Shown here one piece after another: positions 1-5,026 of a DNA stretch of 5,026 bases. The translations under genes were made by a program, and so were the position numbers. The stretch is from the NCBI GenBank assembly GCA_018702715.1, contig JABIYQ010000489.1, positions 1-5,026 of the forward strand, given 5' to 3'. The DNA comes from Desulfobacula sp. GTDB lineage: Bacteria > Desulfobacterota > Desulfobacteria > Desulfobacterales > Desulfobacteraceae. Position 1 is the stretch's first letter, and every line of letters begins with the position of its first letter. The notes beneath the pieces are model-generated. The model had not been told where the DNA came from and searched no databases. It saw only the letters and a list, made by a program, of their open reading frames with translations.

Positions 1-67
1 CATGGCTTTTGCCTTCATTTCTATCTAAACTCCAAGAAGACATGGCTCAATGATGATTTTTAGGTAG

Positions 68-451
68 ATGGATATGATTAAAATATTAATGGTTGGAATG
101 GGCGGATTTGCAGGATCTATCTGTCGGTATATTATCAGTGATTTATCCCACCGACTGTTTAGTGATCCCTTTTTCCCATATGGAACAATAATAGTCAATG
201 TAGCAGGATGTTTTCTCATTGGCCTATTGGGCGGATTATCTGAAACAAGGCAAGTTTTCACTCCTGAAATTCGTGCATTGATTCTTATTGGATTCTTAGG
301 AGGATTTACAACTTTTTCAACCTTTGGATATGAAATATTCACGGTGGCCAGGGATGGGCAGTTTGCCTCAGCCCTGATAAACCTTTTGCTTCATCTTATC
401 CTTGGTTTCGGTTCTGTCTGGCTTGGATTCTCCATATCCAGAATAGTATAA
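68..451 (+). CDS. crcB: Fluoride channel CrcB/FluC
   Basis: This is a small integral membrane protein of the CrcB/FluC family, which exports toxic fluoride as a dual-topology dimer in the inner membrane. The 127-residue length is normal. Family motifs are visible in order: GGFAGSICRY at residues 12-21, PYGTIIVNVAGC at 37-48 with the conserved pore Asn44, and GGFTTFSTFGYE at 78-89, which carries the paired phenylalanines (Phe80, Phe83) of the fluoride-coordinating box. Four hydrophobic stretches fit four membrane helices. The start is uncertain: ATG 68 lies only three bases after a weak AGG (62-64), whereas ATG 74 sits nine bases behind it and gives the more usual short N-terminus, so 74 may be the true start. 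The DUF190 gene follows with its ribosome binding site on this stop codon, so the two are very likely co-transcribed. Family assignment is firm. Confidence 0.95.
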   Translation: MDMIKILMVGMGGFAGSICRYIISDLSHRLFSDPFFPYGTIIVNVAGCFLIGLLGGLSETRQVFTPEIRALILIGFLGGFTTFSTFGYEIFTVARDGQFASALINLLLHLILGFGSVWLGFSISRIV

Positions 452-457
452 AGGAGG
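449..457 (+). promoter_or_regulatory. Shine-Dalgarno overlapping crcB stop codon
   Basis: AAGGAGG at 451-457 is a near-perfect ribosome binding site nine bases before the DUF190 start at 467. Its first base is the last base of the crcB TAA stop (449-451). It fixes the start of the DUF190 gene and suggests translational coupling, since a ribosome ending crcB uncovers or directly reaches this site. Confidence 0.8.
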
Positions 458-466
458 CTTTTCGTT

Positions 467-799
467 ATGGTTCTTCCGGAAAAAGGGCATTTGCTCAGAA
501 TCTTTATTGGCGAAAGTGATAAAAATGAGGGGGTTCCCCTGTATGAATGGATTGTTTTAAAAGCAAGGGAACACGGCCTGGCCGGTGCAACAGTTACACG
601 GGGAATTTTAGGTTTCGGAGCGCATTCAAGGATTCATACCACAAAAATTTTAAGGCTCTCAGAAGATATGCCCATGGTTATAGAAGTGGTAGATACCCTG
701 GATAAAATAGATAGTTTTATGCCGATCATTGATAAAACCATTAAAGAAGGATTGGCCACTATTGAAGAAATACGTATTCGGTTCTATAGGACAAGCTAA
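467..799 (+). CDS. DUF190 family protein (PII-like fold), crcB partner
   Basis: This is a 110-residue soluble protein of the DUF190 family, which is predicted to have a GlnB/PII-like ferredoxin fold. Diagnostic conserved blocks are LRIFIGESD (residues 9-17), the run from PLYEWIV through AREHGLAGATVTRGILGFG (roughly 24-51), SRIHT (54-58) and LRLSEDMPMVIEVVD (about 62-76). The length is typical and the start is set by the strong AAGGAGG nine bases upstream. Genes of this family often lie beside crcB, as here, which suggests a role linked to fluoride export or its regulation, but the biochemical function is not established. No membrane segment or signal peptide is seen. Family membership is confident; the function is not known. 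Confidence 0.92.
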   Translation: MVLPEKGHLLRIFIGESDKNEGVPLYEWIVLKAREHGLAGATVTRGILGFGAHSRIHTTKILRLSEDMPMVIEVVDTLDKIDSFMPIIDKTIKEGLATIEEIRIRFYRTS

Positions 800-820
800 C
801 TCTAAGTTTTTTATAATTCC

Positions 821-849
821 TTGAAATCATTTGCCACCCACGTTATAAA
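821..849 (+). promoter_or_regulatory. Putative sigma70 promoter for the thioesterase gene
   Basis: TTGAAA (821-826) and TATAAA (844-849) are separated by 17 bases, and each matches the sigma70 consensus at five of six positions. Transcription would begin near 856, about 30 bases before the thioesterase ATG. It lies in the only sizeable gap on the plus strand. A second TATAAT-like box at 812-817, with a weaker AGGACA at 788-793 and an 18-base spacer, is a possible alternative. This rests on sequence match only. Confidence 0.5.
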
Positions 850-885
850 GGCCTTTCAAGTTTATGAGCTTACAGGAAACGATAT

Positions 886-1290
886 ATGAATGATTTTAAC
901 AGTCAAACACATCTTTTTTCAGCCCGGGTTTATTATGAAGATACAGACCACTCAGGGGTTGTCTACCATGCCAACTATTTAAAATTTTTTGAACGGGCAA
1001 GAGAAGATATCATTGGTATCAGCAAACTTTCCAACATGTGGCATCAGCAGGGAATCGGTTTTGCTGTTTATAAAATCAGCTTAAGCTATCACGATGGAGC
1101 AGTTTTCGGAGATCTTCTGGATATCAAAACAACTTGGGAAAAACAAGGGGATTACCGGGTGGTCTTTTTTCACGAGGCCTGGCGGCCTGATGCGGCAAAA
1201 CCGGCTGTTACCTGCACTCTTGAACTTGTCTGCCTTGGGCCGAACAAAAAATTAATGCCCATCCCGGATCTGGAGTTTTTAGCTGTATAA
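886..1290 (+). CDS. YbgC/4HBT-family acyl-CoA thioesterase
   Basis: This is a cytoplasmic single-domain hotdog-fold thioesterase that would hydrolyse the thioester bond of acyl-CoA substrates. The 134-residue length is usual for the YbgC/4-hydroxybenzoyl-CoA thioesterase family. The N-terminal signature is clear: YYEDTDHSGVVYHANY at residues 16-31 followed by FFERARED (34-41). By family analogy the catalytic residue is Asp21, in the second position of the TD pair. The usual AGG or AAG after this Asp is replaced by HSG, a common kind of variation. The start is supported by AGGA at 874-877, eight bases upstream, and a good promoter lies 37 bases upstream. No tol-pal genes adjoin it, so the Tol-associated role of E. 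coli YbgC cannot be inferred; the substrate is unknown. It converges on the hydrogenase gene with only 10 bases between the two stop codons once the selenocysteine extension is accepted. Confidence 0.9.
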   Translation: MNDFNSQTHLFSARVYYEDTDHSGVVYHANYLKFFERAREDIIGISKLSNMWHQQGIGFAVYKISLSYHDGAVFGDLLDIKTTWEKQGDYRVVFFHEAWRPDAAKPAVTCTLELVCLGPNKKLMPIPDLEFLAV

Positions 1291-1300
1291 AAAATACAAT

Positions 1301-2740
1301 TTAATTTTTCTTAACAGCAAAACCCTTTGAATCATAAATTTTTATATCAATTATTTTTTCACCGTCCAGGCGATGGGTTGCACAGGAGATTCAGGGGTCA
1401 TAGGCTCGGACCGCCATCTCGATCTTATTGAGTATTGCATCATCATAAACCCCGTTTTTAATTAGATCCCTTGCTGCCCTGTCCACGCTGAGATTGATGG
1501 GAGCAAGGTTGTGGGTGGTGCCCACAATGAGATTCACCCGGGTAATGAGACCGTTTTCATCTGTTGTATAATCGTGTATAAGGGTTCCTCTGGGTGCCTC
1601 AACAACTCCCACACCTCTTCCCGGGCCTGGTTCGACCTTTGTTCGGATTTTAGGACTCATGATCCTGGGATCTTTTAAAATTTCAATTGCTCTTTCACAG
1701 GCGTAAATCTCCTCAATCAGTCTTGCATAATGATAGAGAAGAGTGGATTGTGCTGGACGGCCATACAAATCTCGAAACTCTTCAAGTTCAGCCTGGGCTC
1801 TTGGAGTGTCAATCCGGTCGGCCACATTAATCCTTGCAAGTGTGTTGGATCTATAGATGCCTTTTGGAGCATCAAGATCCATTGAGAACCCTTCTCCCCA
1901 TGATTTTGCATAGGGAAACTTCCCATATGAAAATGGAACCACCTTTTCCGCCAGATGATCCAGATACTCATCCGGGCGAAACTCCTCACAGCTTCCATTG
2001 GGTTTCATTAACCGGATATTGCCGTCATACAGGTTCAAAGAACCTTTTTTGTCCACTATCCCGATAAAACCCGTGGTAATTTCTCCAAGCCCAAGATAAA
2101 ATTCCTCAAATTTTGGAAAAACCTCTTTTTTGGCATATTCCATGGCAAAAAGGGCAAAATCCAAAAGTTCAGTCAAATTATCAAGAAATATTTTACGATC
2201 CTCCATTGAAAGCGGTTTTATAAACCCGCCCGGCACACCGGCAATAGGATGAATGGTTTTTTTGGAAAATCTGTCCAAAACCATTTTAGCTTTATGCCTC
2301 ATCTTGATCACTTTTTCGGCAAGTTCAGGCTTTGTTTTCACAAGTCCCATAATGTTACGAACGCTGTAATCATACTCAGACCCAAGAAAAAAATCAGCCC
2401 CGGCAAGAAAGAAAAAATGAAGCAATTTGTCCTCTATATGGGCAACAGTCAACATCAGTTCTCTTAAAAGATTTCCTGCAATTGGAACCTTGACTTTAAA
2501 ACATGCATCCACTGCCTTGTTGGAGGCAATATGATGCATCCAGGGGCAAATACCACAAATTCGACTTACGATCCTTGGAAGTTCTTCTGCTGGTTTGCCT
2601 TCAACAAATTTTTCAAAGCCTCTCAGGGATTTAAATGCTACTTTTGTTTCCTGAACATTACCCTGATCATTTAATTGTATATGGATGGAAGCATGCCCTT
2701 CTATGCGGGTGATGGGTTGAATATTAATTATTTTTGCCAT
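1301..2740 (-). CDS. mvhA: [NiFeSe] hydrogenase large subunit, Mvh/Vhu type, selenoprotein
   Basis: This is the catalytic subunit of a cytoplasmic group 3 hydrogenase carrying the Ni-Fe centre that splits or forms H2. The N-terminus shows PITRIEGH (residues 9-16, with the conserved Glu14), RGFEKFVEG (40-48) and the first nickel motif RICGICPWMHH (60-70; Cys62 and Cys65). The reading frame meets TGA at 1391-1393 directly after AYDP, where the family has the first cysteine of DPCxxCxxH. Reading it as selenocysteine gives DP-U-ISCATH (Sec450, Cys453, His456) and then 23 further residues to TAA at 1301-1303. The full product has 479 residues, near the family norm. The tail after His456 should be removed by a maturation protease once nickel is inserted. 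A hairpin just after the TGA could be the SECIS. Translation starts one base after the mvhG stop; AAAGGGA (2751-2757) is its likely ribosome binding site. The family call is firm, and the Mvh rather than Frh subtype is likely from the close MvhG-like partner. Confidence 0.95.
1360..1375 (-). promoter_or_regulatory. Putative bacterial SECIS hairpin
   Basis: In the mRNA, CAUCG (1375-1371) pairs with CGGUG (1364-1360) around the six-base loop CCUGGA, giving five pairs with one U-G wobble. The loop begins 20 nt after the UGA, within the distance usual for bacterial SECIS elements, which lie inside the coding region just past the Sec codon. A guanosine near the start of the apical loop is expected; the GG here lies in the middle of the loop, or a G comes first if the closing pair opens. 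The stem is short, so position is the stronger argument. Confidence 0.55.
1391..1393 (-). other. In-frame UGA selenocysteine codon of mvhA
   Basis: TGA occupies codon 450, exactly where [NiFe] large subunits carry the first cysteine of the C-terminal DPCxxCxxH nickel motif. Downstream codons continue the motif without a break (ISCATH), and the frame stays open for 29 codons before TAA. Replacement of this particular cysteine by selenocysteine is known from [NiFeSe] hydrogenases such as Desulfovibrio HysA and methanococcal Vhu and Fru. Conventional gene calling would end the gene here, losing two of the four nickel ligands. Confidence 0.93.
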
Positions 2741-2741
2741 A

Positions 2742-3683
2742 TTATTCTGATCCCTTTATCCCGGGTAAAGGGCTTAACAGCCCATGTCCTCCAGAAAACC
2801 TAAGCATTGACAATGTTTCCGGCAAAGATGAAATATCAATGTCGTTGGACGCCAATGCATTAAGCATGGCCAAGCGTTGGTTCCCATCCTTTTTTACCGG
2901 GCCGTAACACCCCCTGCAGGGCACCTGGGCCATAATACACCTGGCTTTTTGTGTATCCCCCCCGCATCCATTCCTGGTAACAGGCCCCATGCAGAGAAAT
3001 CCCTGTTCCAAAAAACACTCAAACCCTTGTTTTGTATCATCATAGACCTGCCACTTCGGCAATTCCAGAGCCCTTTTCAGCGCTTTCACCCGACCTTTAC
3101 CATCCCTTGATGCAGGACAATTGTCGCACACTGATTTCTCCGGCAAAGAAAAAGGTTCTTTTTTCTCAATTGATTGAAGCGCATTGAAAATATGGTCCGG
3201 GTGAGGTGGACAGCCGGGAAGGCAAATATCCACATGGATGTGTTCATCAAGTGCATAACAAGAATCCATCAACTCCGGGACCTCATTGGATGGGAAACTA
3301 TCAGTTTTATCCGTGCCCACGGTATTAAAGCAATATCCAAGAAGATCATCATTATGAAAAGAATTTGCAAGGGCTGGAATACCCCCATGGGTGGCGCAGG
3401 TCCCCAAAGCAATAATAAGATCACAGGAATCTCTCATGGCCCGGGCCAGCTCAAGATGTTCTTTGGTTTTAATGCTCCCGCTCATAAGGCCTACATCGGC
3501 TTTGGGCAGTGTGGCCGTGTGGGAATTATTTTTTCCATCGCAATGTTTGCTGTCCATAAGCAGGGGAAGGTGAACAATGGTTGCAAATTCCAGCAGTGTT
3601 AAAAGCTTTTCTCCCATGTCAAGAATGGAAATCTCACATCCTGAACAGGCATTTAAACTCTCTCCTGCTATTTTTATGGGCAT
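2742..3683 (-). CDS. mvhG: Hydrogenase small (iron-sulfur) subunit, MvhG/VhuG type
   Basis: This is the electron-transfer subunit of the group 3 [NiFe(Se)] hydrogenase, expected to hold three iron-sulfur clusters that carry electrons from the Ni-Fe site in MvhA to the acceptor. The 313 residues include the proximal cluster ligands in LNACSGCE (Cys13, Cys16), GTCATHGG (Cys96) and CLPGCPPHPD (Cys158). Further cysteine groups for the other clusters are CDNC (186-189), Cys223, CMGP (231-234), NGCGG (238-242), Cys249 and CRGCYGP (256-262). There is no twin-arginine signal or membrane anchor, so the enzyme is cytoplasmic. GAGG at 3689-3692 lies five bases before the ATG. The stop is one base from the mvhA start, so the pair is translationally linked. 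The usual partner mvhD is not next to it; an frhB-like gene lies upstream beyond a palindromic repeat. Confidence 0.94.
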   Translation of the reverse strand: MPIKIAGESLNACSGCEISILDMGEKLLTLLEFATIVHLPLLMDSKHCDGKNNSHTATLPKADVGLMSGSIKTKEHLELARAMRDSCDLIIALGTCATHGGIPALANSFHNDDLLGYCFNTVGTDKTDSFPSNEVPELMDSCYALDEHIHVDICLPGCPPHPDHIFNALQSIEKKEPFSLPEKSVCDNCPASRDGKGRVKALKRALELPKWQVYDDTKQGFECFLEQGFLCMGPVTRNGCGGDTQKARCIMAQVPCRGCYGPVKKDGNQRLAMLNALASNDIDISSLPETLSMLRFSGGHGLLSPLPGIKGSE

Positions 3684-3707
3684 AGCATCCTCGCTATAGA
3701 TTGTTGG

Positions 3708-3728
3708 TCTGAATTGTTATCATTCAGA
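3708..3728 (-). promoter_or_regulatory. Inverted repeat in the mvhG leader
   Basis: TCTGAAT (3708-3714) and ATTCAGA (3722-3728) are perfect seven-base arms around a seven-base spacer. The site ends 25 bases upstream of the mvhG start. It could be an operator for a dimeric regulator or a small leader hairpin. It lies directly against the outer edge of the long palindromic element, so it might instead be part of that insertion. No regulator can be named. Confidence 0.35.
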
Positions 3729-3900
3729 TTAAGTAGTGTTTGAACAAAAACTCACCCATCTACTGCGTTGCTGCAAAATCCTGCCAAATTATAAATCGGG
3801 CCTCATGTACAGTAGTACACTCCGGTTTCAAGATTTTTTGCGCCTTGTATATGGGCAACTTTTCGCCCAAACACGGGGTTTTCGGTCAGGCACTAAGTAA
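3729..3900. repeat. Long imperfect palindrome, MITE-like intergenic element
   Basis: This stretch of about 170 bases fills most of the frhB-mvhG gap and codes for nothing convincing. It is an imperfect inverted repeat throughout. Outer arms: 3729-3751 matches the reverse complement of 3878-3900 at 17 of 23 positions. An overlapping, better pairing aligns 3736-3763 with the reverse complement of 3847-3874 at 21 of 28, including the shared GTGTTTG. Inner arms: GCAAAATCCTG (3773-3783) against the reverse complement of CAAGATTTTTTGC (3829-3841) with a two-base bulge. At the centre TGTAC (3806-3810) and GTACA (3815-3819) form a hairpin around AGTA. Terminal inverted repeats and no ORF fit a miniature transposable element or a dispersed palindromic repeat. 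It ends three bases before the frhB stop triplet begins. No clear target-site duplication was found. Confidence 0.65.
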
Positions 3901-3903
3901 TAC

Positions 3904-5022
3904 TTACACCTTGACCTGCACGGACTTCGCTTGAAGACCTCTTCTTTTGAGCCTGGTTTTTTTCTTTTTTGCCGAAGAAGCCTTTCTGACATCCTGGAGC
4001 GCTCTGCTTGCAAATGCTGGATTATCCTCCACTTTATATTGTTCAATGCTTTTAAAGTTTCGGCTGTCAGCCAGGACAGCTCTGCCAAGGGGAGTCCTTG
4101 TAATGACGGTTGTCCACCCGTCTTCTGCTCCTATTCCACCAAAGGATATATCGGCAAACTCTGCTGAATAATCAAAACAATAATGGCAAGCATAACGTTT
4201 CATGGATTCCATCTTCTCAAGCTCAATCGTTTTGATATCTCCGGAATTCAGGGTTATAATGAACTTATCCTTTAAGTTGATCCGGCTGACGTCATCCCAT
4301 GATATTCCTGCAATATCTGCCAGTTTCTGCTGTTCCTTTATCCCAAAAGTAAAATTGCCCGAGCAAAAAAGACCAAAACAAAATTTTATGGAATCCGATG
4401 GTATCAGATTTAAAACCTGCATCTTCCTAAGAGATTTAATCTGGCAGGGTGTGCCCACCAGTGCAACTCTTTTTAACCCCTTTTTAATCATGGGATCAAA
4501 CTCATCAATGGTTGAGAATGTCATGTATTGATCGCTGAACCGATTCATACCCTGGGAAGTATCAAAAAAAAGACCTGCAGATTCCAATATTTCCTTTCTG
4601 GTAGTTGCTAAAAAAGGCTGCCGCTTAAATTTACCCACGGATCTTGTGACAATTGCACCATCGATCCTGTTTCGATCAAACAAATGAAGAAGAAGTCCTG
4701 TAACCGCTCCACCATCCTTGGCCTTGTCCCTTACCCTTATATCAGAAGACCTAACAACATTGGTCTCGATCACTCTTCCCATGGGATCACTCCAGCCTGC
4801 CTGTAGCTTTGTTGCCTCATCCAGATCATTAATCTCCGGGCAAATGGAATAACAAAGGCCGCATTCAATACATTTTTCAATATCTTGGTAAACTGGTTTC
4901 CCGTTTTTGTCAATTTCCAGCGCGCCATAGTTAATGGCTGTACAAAATGCAGCACACCCCCCGCACCTGCAACATAATCCTGGTTTTTGCACTTCCTGTA
5001 CAAGATTAAAAAATGTTTTCAT
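3904..5022 (-). CDS. FrhB-family iron-sulfur flavoprotein (F420 hydrogenase beta-like)
   Basis: This is a 372-residue protein of the coenzyme F420 hydrogenase/dehydrogenase beta subunit family, whose members bind FAD and iron-sulfur clusters and pass electrons between a redox partner and F420 or another acceptor. The N-terminus is a two-cluster ferredoxin domain: Cys17, 20, 23, 27 in CCRCGGCAAFC and Cys51, 54, 57, 61 in CIECGLCYSICP. FrhB motifs follow: DGGAVTGLLLHL (103-114), ALVGTPCQIKSLRK (187-200), CFGLFCSGNF (215-224) and YACHYCFDYSAEFADISFGG (277-296). The last 26 or so residues are strongly basic and unlike the core. ATG 5022 fits the usual short N-terminus, but only four bases precede it, so no ribosome binding site can be judged. 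It points the same way as mvhG and mvhA and may share their operon. Whether it uses F420 here is not shown. Confidence 0.88.
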   Translation of the reverse strand: MKTFFNLVQEVQKPGLCCRCGGCAAFCTAINYGALEIDKNGKPVYQDIEKCIECGLCYSICPEINDLDEATKLQAGWSDPMGRVIETNVVRSSDIRVRDKAKDGGAVTGLLLHLFDRNRIDGAIVTRSVGKFKRQPFLATTRKEILESAGLFFDTSQGMNRFSDQYMTFSTIDEFDPMIKKGLKRVALVGTPCQIKSLRKMQVLNLIPSDSIKFCFGLFCSGNFTFGIKEQQKLADIAGISWDDVSRINLKDKFIITLNSGDIKTIELEKMESMKRYACHYCFDYSAEFADISFGGIGAEDGWTTVITRTPLGRAVLADSRNFKSIEQYKVEDNPAFASRALQDVRKASSAKKKKTRLKRRGLQAKSVQVKV

Positions 5023-5026
5023 GGTA

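Noticed and set aside
1..67. Possible tail of an upstream plus-strand gene (open frames ending at TGA 51-53 or TAG 61-63)
   Set aside because: Both open stretches are under 25 codons and have no recognisable motif, so neither can be chosen as a real gene end.
45..75. Fluoride riboswitch before crcB, suggested by TGATGAT followed by TAGGTAG
   Set aside because: Only a short resemblance to the 3' part of the crcB motif is present, the conserved 5' GG-GATGG stem is missing, and it abuts the start codon. A riboswitch farther upstream would lie outside the window.
1291..1320. A/T-rich stretch between the convergent genes as a bidirectional terminator
   Set aside because: Only a weak all-A/T pairing is possible and no G/C-rich stem is present; part of it is mvhA coding sequence.
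1391..2740. mvhA as a truncated pseudogene ending at TGA
   Set aside because: The reading frame is intact on both sides, the nickel motif resumes exactly after the TGA, and selenocysteine at this site is a known property of the family.
3174..3602. 142-codon plus-strand ORF opposite mvhG
   Set aside because: It lies entirely antisense to the well-supported mvhG gene and shows no family motif.
3740..3934. 64-codon plus-strand ORF across the palindromic element
   Set aside because: It runs through the inverted repeat into the end of frhB on the other strand, has no recognisable domain or good ribosome binding site, and is explained by the repeat.
3828..4088. 86-codon minus-strand ORF overlapping the frhB 3' end
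   Set aside because: It is an out-of-frame shadow of frhB extended into the repeat, with arginine/lysine-rich nonsense composition.

Overview
The window most likely comes from a strictly anaerobic, hydrogen-metabolising bacterium. The pairing of cytoplasmic Mvh-type hydrogenase genes with an FrhB-family gene, an in-frame UGA at the nickel-binding site and moderately AT-rich DNA suggest a sulfate reducer of the Desulfobacteraceae type (Desulfobacterota). A methanogen is less likely, because the plus-strand genes are typical bacterial families and the putative SECIS lies directly behind the UGA, as in bacteria. The taxonomic call is inference.

Plus strand, left part (1-1290): a fluoride channel gene (crcB/fluC) is followed at once by a DUF190 gene whose ribosome binding site overlaps the crcB stop codon. 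After an 86-base gap holding a good sigma70-like promoter comes a hotdog-fold acyl-CoA thioesterase of the YbgC/4HBT family.

Minus strand, right part (1301-5022), read right to left: an FrhB-like iron-sulfur flavoprotein gene, a non-coding gap of 220 bases, then the small (mvhG) and large (mvhA) subunits of a [NiFe] hydrogenase separated by one base. The gap is nearly filled by a long imperfect palindrome that looks like a dispersed repeat or MITE.

The main result concerns the large subunit. A plain reading stops after 449 residues at a TGA that falls exactly on the first cysteine of the C-terminal nickel ligand motif. Reading TGA as selenocysteine restores DP-U-ISCATH and a 23-residue tail, and ends at TAA 1301-1303. 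A small hairpin that could act as a bacterial SECIS begins 15 nt after the TGA. The gene is therefore best annotated as 1301-2740, a 479-residue [NiFeSe] hydrogenase precursor, and the apparent 100-base intergenic space between it and the convergent thioesterase gene shrinks to 10 bases.

Working model: MvhA-MvhG oxidises H2 in the cytoplasm and passes electrons through the iron-sulfur clusters of MvhG to a partner. That partner is classically MvhD/HdrA, which is not visible here. The FrhB-like protein may be an alternative or additional electron-transfer module. Anything upstream of frhB lies beyond the right edge.
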